From Dallia pectoralis (Eukaryota > Chordata > Actinopteri > Esociformes > Umbridae), in NCBI GenBank assembly GCA_029465975.1, contig CM055750.1, positions 485,689 to 549,688 on the forward strand: 64,000 nt of DNA, read 5' to 3'. A program made the translations under genes and the position numbers. Shown piece by piece: positions 47,726 through 60,525 of this stretch. The stretch's first letter is position 1. The number at the start of each line of letters is the position of its first letter. The notes under the pieces are model-generated. The model saw only the letters and a list, made by a program, of their open reading frames with translations, ran no database searches and was not told the DNA's origin.

Positions 47726-48414
47726 ACAGATGATCGGTTGCTTCTCTGCTGACATTAAATTGAGAACAACCAGAAAAACGAACATCAAAACAACTCTGGT
47801 CTTTGTCTTCTTTTGGTTTGTTGACTCTTTTGTTCTCATCCCAAAACCACACAAGTACGCTTAAAAAACAAGGAGGAACAAATGAAACATCAGGCCTGAA
47901 GACCAGACCCAGGTATGTTAACCCTCACCAGGTGATGGACCAACTCACAACATCCAATCTCAGCTACAGCTGTAGAGTTCATAGAAACAGGTGTGTGTGT
48001 TTGTTCTAGGTTTGAGCTGTGGCCAAAAAAGAGACATATAGAGCTGACATCACTAATGACCCAAAATTACAATGGTCCTATTTATAAAAACAGCTATGAT
48101 CTGGGTGGTCTCCGTTCCACCAGACATGCTGCTTAGATGTTTATGCAAGAACGTCAGGTGGAGACGAAATGTGATATGGGAAAAAATGAAAAGGTGAAAC
48201 TGGAATACACACTTTTCCAAATCTCCCACTGAGATGATGTCATTTGAGATGATGCATAATCTTAAACCGATGGAGGAGTGGTAAAACGCAACCGGAATCA
48301 CAATCAGGTTTATTCACCAAGTCTGTTTACACACAAAAGGAATCTGACCCCATTTAATACACACATTAAAGACTGTAACCGAACAATACAACGAAACACA
48401 CAATACAAACAGTC
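47726..48414. other. Unique stretch
   Basis: No tandem array and no gene recognised. Confidence 0.5.
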
Positions 48415-48660
48415 TGTTGTGACCACCTCTGTCTAATGGGTGATCAACTCAGATGTGGATCCATGTGACCACCTCTGTCTAATGGGTGATCAACTCAGGA
48501 TCCATGTGACCACCTCTGTCTAATGAGTGATCAACTCAGATGTGGATCCATGTGACCACCTCTGTCTAATGGGTGATCAACTCAGGATCCATGTGACCAC
48601 CTCTGTCTAATGGGTGATCATCTCAGGATCCATGTGACCACCTCTGTCTAATGGTTGACC
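48415..48660. repeat. 41/46-bp tandem repeat, about 6 copies
   Basis: Core GACCACCTCTGTCTAATGGG followed by TGATCAACTCAG. Two length classes arise from presence or absence of ATGTG before GATCCATGT. Confidence 0.92.
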
Positions 48661-49943
48661 ACCTCTCCTGGTTCATCTCAGTCTCCAGACCTCTACCCAG
48701 AAACAACACCAGTTCGCTCACCTGGTTCCTGGAAGGACCAAACTAAATAAATGTGTCTGCAGATGTGTCTTCCATCTCACCTTCCTGGCCCCAGTCTGCT
48801 TCTCCATACATTCGGACCATTTTTCTCTCTTTTTTGCTGACGTCTTCCAGCTATCTTAAAGGTTATCAGGGCAAGTCAGAGGAAGATGAAACGCCCAGCG
48901 GGGAGAGAGAGGGAGAGGAAGATCGAGGCGGGTCATCGCTCTCCGCTTCGCTCAGCTAACATGCCATCCATCACTCTGGCTTAGGCAGCAGATACCTACA
49001 GTACACACAGTTCCTCTCCTCAAATAAAGGTCTTCAGGAAAACGCATTCACATATCTAAGAAACGTATGAGATTCTAAGAACAAAAGCTCCCATTGACTA
49101 AATTACAAAATGCTTGTTTTGTTCCATTTCTGTGGCAGGATCTGACTGGGTGCCTGTGGTGGGCTAATGGAGCAAGGCATTCCACTGCAATTATTACTCC
49201 TCTTTCTGAGCTCCATATGTGCAATGAAAATATGAGAGCGCCTTAGAGAGTGAGAGAGATTTGTCCTACTGTCTGTTCTCAGATCGATAAAGAGATGAGT
49301 CAAGACAAGGAAGTCACGTTAGATATATATAATATATTTCACACCAGTTATGAAACAGAGATAGGCCAAAAAGCAAAATCAAACTATAAGAACAAACCAT
49401 CAGATTTTTTTTTTTAACTATCCGTCAGAATCAAAAACCCACATAATAATAAATAATTCCCAAATCACAGCCATCTGGACCAAGGTAAACCCAGGCGTAA
49501 TAAACCCAGGCGTAGACAGGCTGTGTTCAATCTGTCCATCATAGATGTGCATGGGCGTTGCATTTCTCAGTACATAGTAAGCGAAAAATACTTTTTGTAG
49601 GCTTATGAGTTAGATAAAATAAAGAGTATTTTGGGTATGATTAGAGTGTTTTTTCTTACAAAATGTCAGGTGAGCCAAAGGAAAAGACATTTCTCTTCAC
49701 ACTTCCTCTCATATCCTCTGCCAATGCATTTCTCACTCTCCAGCCTCAGGTCTTGATTAAAAAGTTAGAGAAGAAGAATAGCACAGAACAAATGCCTAGT
49801 TCAGGGAGCTCTGAAAGCCATTTAGGGAGATTGTAATGGGCTCATTCCAGTTGTGAGAAGGAGGGTTCAGTCCCTAAAATATCTGGGTTGTTATTTAGCA
49901 AACTGCAAAAAGGGTGTGGTTGAGAACAAGTGTCTGTGAAGCA

Positions 49944-49974
<31 letters not shown>

Positions 49975-50061
49975 GAGGGGGCAGCTAAACCAGAAGCTCA
50001 CTGAGAGCTTTATAAAGTGTTAAACAGGTGCGCTGACATCACAAACGTGCAACGGACAAGT
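48661..50061. other. About 1.4 kb of mostly unique intron
   Basis: A frame at 48753-48959 ends EEDETPSGEREGEEDRGG but matches nothing I recognise. Short TAAACCCAGGCGTA duplication at about 49482-49512; TG run at 49948-49972. The block 49100-49310 is a candidate conserved non-coding element. Confidence 0.45.
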
Positions 50062-50382
50062 GTGTGTGTGTGTGTGTGCGGATGTGTGTCTGTGCGTGTG
50101 TGCATGTGCGTGTGTGCATGTGTGTGTGTGTGGGTGGGTGTGTGTACGTGTGTGTGTGTGTGTGTGTGTGTACGTGTGTGTGTACGTGTGTGTGTGTGTG
50201 TGTGTGTGTGCGTGCACGTGTATGTGTGTGCGTGCACGGGTGTGTGGGTGTGCGGGTGGGTGTGTGTACGTGTGTGCATGTGTGGGTGTGTGTGTGCGGG
50301 TGGGTGTGTGTGTGCACGTGTGTGAGTGCGGGTGTGTGTGTGTGTGAGTGCGGATCTGTGCGTGTGTGCATGTGTGTGTGTT
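50062..50382. repeat. TG/CGTG/GGTG compound satellite
   Basis: TG-rich tract interrupted by CG, CATG, GGG and ACG, similar in texture to 5230-5497. Frames are artefacts. Confidence 0.93.
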
Positions 50383-50689
50383 CTATCCATCAGGAAACAA
50401 TAGGACTGCTCGTCTTCACCAACCCTGACAGAAGAGCAGAGAAACAACTGCAGCTGCCTGTTTCTACATCGGCCCACTTATGGAGAGGTTTTTATTAAAG
50501 CACTCAGCGCTTTAGGGTTTCCTGATAACGCTCGTAAACTGATTCAGATGCAATCTGAGCATCTGCTGAACTGGGATGATTCTCATCAAGGATTTTTATT
50601 CTGGAGCAATTATTCAAGCTCGTAAAGTGAGTCGTTGGGTGGATACCTTTGGGTGTTTGGTCCTGGTGATTGAGTCATAGAAGAACAGT
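50383..50689. other. Unique stretch
   Basis: Repeat-free; 50480-50640 could be conserved non-coding sequence. No gene recognised. Confidence 0.4.
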
Positions 50690-51460
50690 AACACTAAAGG
50701 AACTACTGGAGGTGGAGAGATGGTAGATATGTGGTTTGTAATACCATATTACTAACACTAAAGGAACTACCATAAACACTTAGTATTGATTAGAAACTAC
50801 TGGAGGTGGAGAGACGGTAGATATGTGGTTTATAATACCATATTACTAACACTAAAGGAACTACCATAAACACTTAGTATTGATTAGAAACTACTGGAGG
50901 TGGAGAGACGGTAGATATGTGGTTTATAATACCATATTACTAACACTAAAGGAACTACCATAAACACTTAGTATTGATTAGAAACTACTGGAGGTGGAGA
51001 GATGGTAGATATGTGGTTTATAATACCATATTACTAACACTAAAGGAACTACCATAAACACTTAGTATTGATTAGAAACTACTGGAGGTGGAGAGATGGT
51101 AGATATGTGGTTTATAATACCATATTACTAACACTAAAGGAACTACCATAAACACTTAGTATTGATTAGAAACTACTGGAGGTGGAGAGATGGTAGATAT
51201 GTGGTTTATAATACCATATTACTAACACTAAAGGAACTACCATAAACACTTAGTATTGATTAGAAACTACTGGAGGTGGAGAGATGGTAGATATGTGGTT
51301 TATAATATCATATTACTAACACTAAAGGAACTACCATAAACACTTAGTATTGATTAGAAACTACTGGAGGTGGAGAGATGGTAGATATGTGGTTTATAAT
51401 ATCATATTACTAACACTAAAGGAACTACCATAAACACTTAGTATTGATTTGAAACTACTG
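50690..51460. repeat. 94-bp minisatellite, about 8 copies
   Basis: Core AAGGAACTACCATAAACACT followed by TAGTATTGATTAGAAACTAC. Spacing is 94 bp (50761 to 50855). Copies differ by GA(C/T)GG and ATA(C/T)CAT. Confidence 0.95.
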
Positions 51461-51627
51461 TGAAATCTGAAAATCGTGAAGTAAAGCATACTAGCGATAT
51501 ATTCTCGTGACTGATGGACACGTACTGCTGAAGCATGGGTTTGCATCCCACATAAATCTCTTACAGGAAAACAATGACAGTTTTCTTTTCCAACATAAGT
51601 GGAGAAAAACACTGTGGAACATGATAA

Positions 51628-52012
51628 GGCATATTGTATCCTGGTTAAATATAGCGTGACTCTTACACTACGACCTCCAGAGCACCGGACACTCATATTG
51701 TATCCTGGTTAAATATAGCGTGACTCTTACACTACGACCTCCAGAGCACCGGACACTCATATTGTATCCTGGTTAAATATAGCGTGACTCTTACACTACG
51801 ACCTCCAGAGCACCGGACACTCATATTGTATCCTGGTTAAATATAGCGTGACTCTTACACTACGACCTCCAGAGCACCGGACACTCATATTGTATCCTGG
51901 TTAAATATAGCGTGACTCTTACACTACGACCTCCAGAGCACCGGTCGCTCATATTGTATCCTGGTTAAATATAGCGTGACTCTTACACTACGACCTCCAG
52001 AGCACTGGACAC
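51628..52012. repeat. 64-bp minisatellite, 6 copies
   Basis: Core TCTTACACTACGACCTCCAG followed by AGCACCGGACACTCATATTG. Spacing is 64 bp. The last two copies carry GTCGC and ACTGGAC variants. Confidence 0.95.
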
Positions 52013-53052
<1,040 letters not shown>

Positions 53053-54109
53053 GGTGTATATCAGCAGGAGGTACCAAGTGCAGGTCCGTATCAGCGGGAG
53101 GTACCAAGTGCAGGTCCGTATCAGCAGGAGGTACCAAGTGCAGGTCCGTATCAGCAGGAGGTACCAAGTGCAGGTCCGTATCAGCAGGAGGTACCAAGTG
53201 CAGGTCCGTATCAGCGGGAGGTACCAAGTGCAGGTCCGTATCAGCGGGAGGTACCAAGTGCAGGTCCGTATCAGCAGGAGGTACCAAGTGCAGGTCCGTA
53301 TCAGCAGGAGGTACCAAGTGCAGGTCCGTATCAGCAGGAGGTACCAAGTGGAGGTCCGTATCAGCAGGAGGTACCAAGTGGAGGTCCGTATCAGCAGGAG
53401 GTACCAAGTGCAGGTCCGTATCAGCAGGAGGTACCAAGTGCAGGTCCGTATCAGCAGGAGGTACCAAGTGCAGGTCCGTATCAGCAGGAGGTACCAAGTG
53501 CAGGTCCGTATCAGCAGGAGGTACCAAGTGCAGGTCCGTATCAGCGGGAGGTACCAAGTGCAGGTCCGTATCAGCAGGAGGTACCAAGTGCAGGTCCGTA
53601 TCAGCAGGAGGTACCAAGTGCAGGTCCGTATCAGCAGGAGGTACCAAGTGCAGGTCCGTATCAGCGGGAGGTACCAAGTGCAGGTCCGTATCAGCGGGAG
53701 GTACCAAGTGCAGGTCCGTATCAGCAGGAGGTACCAAGTGCAGGTCCGTATCAGCAGGAGGTACCAAGTGCAGGTCCGTATCAGCAGGAGGTACCAAGTG
53801 GAGGTCCGTATCAGCAGGAGGTACCAAGTGGAGGTCCGTATCAGCAGGAGGTACCAAGTGCAGGTCCGTATCAGCAGGAGGTACCAAGTGCAGGTCCGTA
53901 TCAGCAGGAGGTACCAAGTGCAGGTCCGTATCAGCAGGAGGTACCAAGTGCAGGTCCGTATCAGCAGGAGGTACCAAGTGCAGGTCCGTATCAGCAGGAG
54001 GTACCAAGTGCAGGTCCGTATCAGCAGGAGGTACCAAGTGCAGGTCCGTATCAGCAGGAGGTACCAAGTGCAGGTCCGTATCAGCAGGAGGTACCAAGTG
54101 CAGGTCCGT
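53053..54109. repeat. 30-bp minisatellite, 35 copies, with an internal 15-unit duplication
   Basis: Core CAGGAGGTACCAAGTGCAGG followed by TCCGTATCAG, with a fixed 30-bp period. Units vary only at AGC(A/G)GG and GTG(C/G)AG. The variant order of units 2-16 is repeated exactly in units 17-31, a 450-bp shift; for example the paired GTGGAG units at 53349 and 53379 recur at 53799 and 53829. Frames on both strands are open artefacts. Confidence 0.97.
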
Positions 54110-54972
54110 GAGCTCTGAACAATTTGCCCTGATAGACCTTATTCATGCCGTGTTTAACAGCAATTGTATTGGGACACTCAGAGCTCATTTCCATACAGCC
54201 TGGCTAGGCAACATGCTGAGTCCAATAATGTGCTCCTCTGAGGACTTGGAGATATTCTGATTAAAAAAATACTGAGGCAAGCAGTATTACCAGAAGTGAC
54301 CACAAGGGGCTCTAACTTTTTATAAATTATCCCTGCAAATTTCAATAGCAGATGCCAGGTCAGCTGTCATCAATGTCAAGTGTTGCTGAAACTCCATATC
54401 GTTTCTACAGGTCAACAGCATACGATCCTGACATACGATCCTGACATACGATCCTGACATACGATCCTGACATACGATCCTGACATACGATCCTGACATA
54501 CGATCCTGACATACGATCCTGACAGACCCTCTCGTTTCTCTGAGCTTGTATTTCTCAGATGGGATATTGATTGTGTTAGTGTTGATTAGAAAGGAAGGTC
54601 TTTGATGTTAATCCTGGTACTGTTACAACTCTGGACACAGCTAAGGCGCTGTAAAGCAGAGAAAACAAATGAAAATGGTGCCATGGTCCATGAAAAGCCC
54701 ATTTAATCTGCGTCTCCGAGTTCCCCGCCATCCTCCACTGCAAAGACAACACAGATAGTCCAAAAAACTAACTGTTATGCTTCCATCGCACACACACACA
54801 CACACACACAAAATGGTGAAACAGTCTAAAAACGAAGTTGGTAGCGTGAAGATGGACTGAACCAAAACGTAACAGCAGGCGCTCATACTATATCTGAAAA
54901 CCATATGATCAAAGGATTTTAAAGTGCCCAAGGATTTAATCTAGAATAAATAGTTTTACAGTGAAGCACTAG
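54110..54972. other. Unique intron with a 13-bp repeat
   Basis: CATACGATCCTGA is repeated eight times at 54420-54523. CA run at 54788-54810. No exon recognised. Confidence 0.6.
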
Positions 54973-55022
54973 GAGAAATATATATATATAATATATATAT
55001 ATATATACATTATATATACTAT
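54973..55022. repeat. AT-rich microsatellite beside hAT copy 2
   Basis: ATATAT runs with TATACATTATATATAC. The hAT target site lies at its right edge. Confidence 0.85.
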
Positions 55023-55044
55023 ATATACATTAGGGATGCACCGA

Positions 55045-58000
55045 GTACCTAATTTCAGAGTACCTAATTTCGGGTAGTGACTGGAACTGTCGATCGGCTG
55101 TCAACAAGACCGAATTCATCTCGGCTTACGCTGTCCTCCAAGACCTTGACTTTCTGGCTCTGACTGAGACGTGGATTACCCCCGAAAACACTGCTTCCTT
55201 GGCTGCCCTTTCGTCATCCAGCCATGTGTTTTCCCACAGTCCTAGAACTTCCGGTCGTCGCGGAGGCGGAACGGGGCTTCTCATTTCTGCTAAATGGAGA
55301 TTCTCTCCCTTCCCCCTCCCTCACCTTTCCCCTTCCTCGTTTGAATTCCATGCTGTCCGTGTGAAGTTTCCATTCAATATTAATATAATTGTCCTCTACC
55401 GTCCACCTGGAGCCCCCGGGGTCTTTCTCGAAGAGCTCGACACCCTGATTAGCGAATTTCCCGATGACGACACACCGCTTGTCCTGCTAGGTGACTTCAA
55501 CCTGCCAACGACCACATTCAACACCTTCTTAGGCTCATCCGTCCTACCCCTCCTCTCATCGTTCGGCCTCAGCCTCACCCAGTCAACGGTGACTCACATC
55601 GCAGGCAATGTGTTGGACCTTGTCTTCACCAGATGCTGCCCGCTGACCAACTTTAAGACCACACCCCTATCGCTATCGGACCACTTCCTAGTCTCATTTC
55701 CCCTCTCCCTCTCTTCTCGTGCATCATCAACTCCCAGCCTGGTGGTGGGTCGCATGAACACTCGATCCCTCTCCCCATCTGATCTTGCTGCTTCTGTTCT
55801 TTCATCCCTCCCGAATCCTTCTCCCTCCTGTCTACGGAATCTGCCTCTTCCACCCTTCTAGCATCGCTATCTACATCCTATGACTCGCTCTGCCCTCTTT
55901 CCTCCCGGCCAGCCCGAGCCGCACCTCCTGTGCCGTGGCTAAATGAAACCCTACGTAGCCACAGGAGAGAACTTCGTGCAGCCGAGCGGAAATGGAGATC
56001 CACCAAAATTCAAAGCGACTTGGCTTCCCTCCAGTCCCTCCTCACCGCCTTCAACTCTAATCTGACCACCGCTAAAGCTGCTTTCTATCACCGGAAATTC
56101 CAGGACTCCGCTTCCAACCCTAAAAAGCTCTTCTCCACCTTCTCCACACTCCTCACCCCTCCTCCACCTCCTCCGTCATCGTCCCTTTCAGCTGACAACT
56201 TTCTTACCCACTTTCAACAGAAAGTGGACAACATTCGAGCATCATTCACCCATCCGCCAGAAATCGCTATTTCCCCTCACACTGACTCTGTCCCTGGTCT
56301 GAGTTCCTTCTCCACGCTCAGTCCGGAAGACACCCTGCAACTGGTCCAATCCAGCCGTCCGACAACATGCCCGCTTGACCCTATCCCTTCCCCACTCCTC
56401 CAGTCCATCTCCACGGACCTTCTTCCATATCTCACATCTCTAATAAACACTTCTCTAACCTCAGGATGTGTCCCTTCTGACTGGCCAGAGTGACTCCGCT
56501 CCTCAAGAAACCGTCTCTCGACCCGTCGGATGTCAACAACTACAGACCTGTGTCCCTGTTGTCCTTCCTTTCCAAAACGCTTGAACGTGTCGTAGCTGAC
56601 CAACTGTCCTCCTACCTCTCGCAGAACAATCTCCTGGACCCTAACCAGTCAGGATTCAAGACGGGCCACTCAACTGAAACAGCGCTGCTCTGTGTAACTG
56701 AAGCCCTACGCAAGGCCCAAGCCAACTCTCTCTCCTCTGTTCTCATTCTACTAGACCTATCTGCTGCCTTCGACACAGTAAACCATCAGATCCTGCTCTC
56801 CACCCTCTCTGACCTGGGGATCTCAGGAGCAGTGCATTCCTGGTTTTCCTCGTATCAGTTTTTACCAGGTGGTGTGGCGAGGCTCGCCGTCGAACATGCA
56901 GCCCCTGGTCACTGGGGTCCCCCAAGGATCGGTCCTAGGCCCTCTCCTTTTCTCCTTATACACCCGGTCTCTTGGCTCTGTCATATCCTCACATGGCCTC
57001 TCCTATCACTGCTATGCTGATGATACCCAACTATTTTTCTCATTCCCACAGTCTGAAACCCAGGTGGCATCCCGTATCTCTGCATGTCTGACTGACATCT
57101 CGGCCTGGATGTCTGCACACCATCTGAAACTCAACCTAGGTAAAACTGAACTGCTCTTCTTCAAAGGAAGAGCCTGCCCGCTCCAGGATCTGTCCATTAC
57201 GGTGGACAACGTCACAGTCCCTGCTACCCAATGTGGGAAAAACCGTGGCGTGACCCTTGACAACTCCCTCTCATTTTCTGCACACATCAAGGCGGTGTCC
57301 CGGTCTTGCTGGTACATGCTGTACAACATTCGGAAAGTAAGGCCGTATCTTACGCAGGAAGCTGCACAAGTGCTGATCCAGGCACTTATCATCTCCCGTC
57401 TCGACTACTGCAACTCCCTTCTGGCTGGTCTCCCAGTGTGCGCCATCAAACCCCTGCAACTCATTCAAAATGCAGCAGCCCGCCTGATCTTCAATCTACC
57501 AAAGTTCTCCCACGTCACTCAGCTGTTCCGCACACTACACTGGCTCCCGGTCGAAGCACGCATCCACTACAAAACCATGGTGCTAGCCTATGGGGCAGCA
57601 AGAGGAACCGCCCCCTCCTACATCCAGTCACTAATCAAGCCGTACACACCCACGCGAGCACTTCGTTCTGCCACCTCAGGCCTCTTGCTAGTGCCATCCC
57701 TACGGGAGGGCAACTCTCGATCTGCTCAGTCTAAATTGTTCTCCGTGCTTGCCCCGCAATGGTGGAACAACTCCACTCTGGAGATCAGATCATCGGACTC
57801 TCTACCAATCTTCAAAAAACGTCTAAAAACATTCCTCTTCAAACTGTACCTCCAGTAGCTCCATGAATGGAGCTCCACAACTCTCGACTGTTCAAAACTT
57901 CACTACCGAATCATTCTTCCACGATTATCACCCATTCCTCCTCTCCTAGCACCCCTTCTATCTCTAGCACTTCCCCCTGCACCCACCCAGGAACAATGTA

Positions 58001-58111
58001 CTTATTGCCTTTTTGATGTGTGTTTTAGCTATATGTGAAATGCCTGCACTTATTGTAAGTCGCTCTGGATAAGAGCGTCTGCTAAATGCGCAAAATGTAA
58101 ATGTAATGTAA
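55045..58111 (+). mobile_element. L2-clade LINE, inserted into hAT copy 2
   Basis: This 3,067-bp element carries endonuclease, linker and reverse transcriptase coding remnants in the order of LINE ORF2. Its 3' end reads GTCGCTCTGGATAAGAGCG followed by TCTGCTAAATG and a short AATGTAA-type tail, the stem-loop tail typical of fish L2/UnaL2 elements and their SINEs. A 9-bp direct repeat ATGCACCGA, belonging to the hAT terminus, flanks it (55036-55044 and 58112-58120). The 5' end begins at the start of the endonuclease domain, so ORF1 and the 5' UTR are missing, as in 5'-truncated retrotransposition. Confidence 0.9.
55079..57858 (+). pseudogene. L2 ORF2 (endonuclease-reverse transcriptase) with frameshifts
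   Basis: The first frame starts DWNCRSAVNKTEF and shows endonuclease motifs TETW, YRPPG, LLGDFNLP and SDHFLVSFPL, stopping at 55861. The frame then changes to one with PWLNETLRSHRRELRAAERKW (55930-56493). It changes again at about 56490 to NNYRPVSLLSFLSKTLERVV, FKTGHSTETALL and LDLSAAFDTVNH, and once more at about 56870 to GVPQGSVLGPLLF. The catalytic CYADDTQLFF has YADD at 57013-57024. The C-terminal part runs to FLFKLYLQ and a stop at 57858. At least three frame disruptions make it non-functional as read, unless some are assembly errors. All key reverse transcriptase motifs are visible. Confidence 0.88.
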
Positions 58112-58224
58112 ATGCACCGAATATTCGGCCACCGAAAATTTTCGGCCGAAAATGGCCCAAAAGGGCATTTTCGGTTTTCGGCCAAAATACTTTTATCACC
58201 AAAACAATACGGCCGAAATATGTT

Positions 58225-58590
58225 GTGATCTATTCGGATCCTCTGCACTTCATCGCGACTGTACTTGATCCGCGTTATAAAGACCATTACTTGGATGCAG
58301 AAATAAAGCAGCGCGCACGAGAAATGATCCAGGCGGCGATGGATGCGGAGAACCCGCGTGGAGACGGAGCAATAGCGCACGGAGCAGTAGGGCACGGAGC
58401 AGCAGCGCACGGAGCAGCAGCGCACGGAGATCAGAGCGCAGAAAAAAAGACTCGTCTCTCTGCACTAGATGAGGGGCATGCACCCTCGTTGTCTGATATG
58501 TTCAGTGAAATCCTGCAAGAAAGTGCCTCACATGGGCGTAGGTTTAGGGGGGGACGCTGGGGACATGTCTTCAACAACATTTTAACATGA
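58225..58590 (+). pseudogene. hAT transposase C-terminal fragment, copy 2
   Basis: An open frame of 121 codons reads SDPLHFIATVLDPRYK and EIKQRAREMIQAAMDAENP, then GDGAIAHGAVGHG, then ALDEGHAPSLSDMFSEILQE, and ends inside the nested MITE at NNILT. It lacks the stop found in copy 1. The block resembles the C-terminal part of hAT (ZBED-type) transposases upstream of the dimerisation region. The catalytic part of the enzyme is absent, so no activity is expected. Confidence 0.7.
58367..58426 (+). repeat. 15-bp repeat inside hAT copy 2 (4 units)
   Basis: Four units of AGCA(A/G)(T/C)AG(C/G)GCACGG followed by AGATCAGAG. This is the short allele of the array that has 17 units at 30105-30354, in the same sequence context. 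Confidence 0.93.
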
Positions 58591-59170
58591 CTAAATTGTC
58601 CCCACCAATATTTTAGCGAACTCCGTTATGAGTTTGTGAAGCGATTTGGGTCAATTCCGACCGCAGCGCCAGGAGGACGGTACTAGAAACGCCGTAATTT
58701 GATTGGCTAAAAAACCTAGGGGAGGGGAGTTATCTGACACGCTATAAGTACACAGGATAGTGACTGAAGACAACGGTAAAGTTACCAGTGCTTTCTGTTA
58801 ATACATACCCCATATGTTAGAATCTTGCAGTCACAATTAACAGTGGAAATGTTTCCTGTGTATATTTTGCTTATGTAATGTGGCCTATTTGGGATATCCC
58901 ATTAGTAGGGGCGGAGTAGTGGCACCACCAGGGTCGCTACAATATATTGAATCTGACAAACAGCATTACCATCTAAAGTACCATCAGGTACTACATAATG
59001 ATTTTTGTCTGCACATGGATATGCTAGTTTAACTTTAGAGTAGTATAAAAGCAACAGGCTATTGTCTCAACTAAACGCAAAACTAATCACATTATTCTCA
59101 GTAAAAGTTCACTTGCCGGAGGGGGGGGAGAGATGTCCCCACCGAAGCTGAGACCAAACCTACGCCCTTG
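58531..59170. mobile_element. hAT-like MITE nested inside hAT copy 2
   Basis: It has the same termini (CATGGGCGTAGGTTT and AAACCTACGCCCTTG) and the same flanking GTGCCTCA duplication (58523-58530 and 59171-59178) as the nested element at 30459. It is 640 bp long, slightly diverged, and without coding sequence. Confidence 0.82.
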
Positions 59171-59303
59171 GTGCCTCATATCCATAAATGCAATGGTACT
59201 AATAATTGGCATAATTCATTTCGGTGTTTCGGTTTTCGGTCTTGGTTTCCTCTTTTTCGGTTTCGGCCAAGAATTTTCATTTCGGTGCATCCCTAATATA
59301 CAT

Positions 59304-60216
59304 ATATGGTAATAAAATATATCATCACTGTGTTTTACAGTGAAGCACTAGGTTTTATATATCTGTTAAAATGCCAGGTTTTAGTTGTGAAAAAAATTGA
59401 CAAAAATAAATCATGTCAGAACTTTTTCCACTTTTAATGTGACCTATAACGAGAACAATTCAATTGGAAAAAACCTGAAATCTTTGAGGAAAGAAAAGCT
59501 TACCATGACCTGGCTGCATAAGTGTGCACACCATTAAACTAATACTTAGTGGAAGCACCTTTTGATATTATTACAGCACTCATTCTTTTTTGGTAGGAGT
59601 CTATTAGCATGGCACATCTAGACTTGGCAACATTCGCCCACTCTTCTTTGCGAAAGCTCTGTCAGATTGTGAGGACATCTCCTGTGCACAGCCCTCTAAA
59701 GATCTGGAACCTTCTGGAACCTTTTCCCTTTACCTCCATTCATATGAGGCTCAAACACTCAGCGCGTCCCCTCTGCCTTATCAAAGTCACCACAGGTCAG
59801 AAGAGCCTGGGGCTTGCCTGAGGGCAGCCGTCCCCTCTACCCTCTTCCCCTCTGGGCATTTAGCTACAGCCTAGCAGGCCCTAATGATTAGAGCTGGAGG
59901 TGGGCTGCGGGGCAGGTGACAACCTCAGGAATTAGGGAAGTGTGAGACCCCTTCAAGCCTCTTATTAACGAAACAGGCGGGGGGGAAACGCACGCACGCA
60001 CGCACGCACACACGCACACACGCACACACGCACACACGCACACACACACGCGCACACACACACGCACACACACACGCACACACACTGGTTCAGATGGCCC
60101 GTGAGAGGAGCAAGGAATTAACGGTGTGCAGGTGTGTGTCAGAGCCCAGGGCTGTGAATAATAGGTCTGTTCCAATGGTTTAATAGAACCAGAACACTGT
60201 CATGAAGATTATGCAG
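59304..60216. other. Dispersed repeat fragment, unique sequence and a CA/CG run
   Basis: The dispersed fish repeat at about 59360-59710 is listed separately. A CGCA/CACA-rich run lies at 59989-60084. A 21-bp sequence around CAGTGAAGCACTAGG at 59333-59353 repeats one at 54953-54973. No host gene recognised. Confidence 0.55.
59360..59710. mobile_element. Probable dispersed teleost repeat fragment
   Basis: The stretch contains ATAAATCATGTCAGAACTTT, CATAAGTGTGCACACC and CGCCCACTCTTCTTTGCGAA, followed by TCTCCTGTGCACAGCCCTC. These phrases match my memory of an abundant non-coding interspersed repeat in fish genomes, but I cannot name its class with confidence. The short frame at 59609-59821 overlaps it and is not a gene. 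Confidence 0.45.
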
Positions 60217-60525
60217 GAGTGAGGAGAGAGACAGAGGAGAGAGACAGAGGAGAGAGACAGAGGAGAGAGACAGAGGAGAGAGACAGAGGTGAGAGACAAA
60301 GGAGAGAGACAGAGGAGAGAGATAGAAGATAGAGACGGGAGAGAGAGAGGAGAGAGACAGAGGAGAGAGATAGAAGATAGAGACAGGAGAGAAAGAGAGG
60401 AGAGAGACAGAGGAGAGAGACAAAGAGAGAGACAGAGGAGAGAGACAAAGGAGAGAGACAGAGGAGAGAGACAGAGGAGAGAGAGAGGAGAGAGAGAGGA
60501 GAGAGACAAAGGAGAGAGACAGGAG
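60217..60525. repeat. Polypurine GAGAGAGACAGAG repeat
   Basis: About 300 bp of GAGAGAGACAGAG/GAGACAAAG units, almost pure purine on the plus strand. Confidence 0.93.

Larger units (their letters stand above)
55031..59295 (+). mobile_element. hAT-type non-autonomous transposon, copy 2, split by an L2 LINE
   Basis: The left end TAGGGATGCACCGA (55031-55044) and right end TTCGGTGCATCCCTA (59281-59295) lie between perfect 8-bp duplications ATATACAT (55023-55030 and 59296-59303). The interior is interrupted at 55045-58111 by a LINE. Without the LINE and its duplicated target the element is about 1,189 bp, against 1,384 bp for copy 1. The different target duplication shows that this was a separate insertion and not a segmental duplication of the copy at 29840. 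Confidence 0.9.

Noticed and set aside
48753..48959. 68-codon frame ending EEDETPSGEREGEEDRGG
   Set aside because: No known domain and no supporting splice sites; acidic runs arise easily from GA-rich DNA.
54641..54931. Possible minus-strand exon after TTGTCTTTGCAG at about 54740
   Set aside because: It has an acceptor-like motif, but the downstream frame stops early and does not match fbxl17 or any family I recognise.
55199..57858. Endonuclease and reverse transcriptase frames as host genes
   Set aside because: They belong to one frameshifted L2 LINE with a 3' tail and target duplication.
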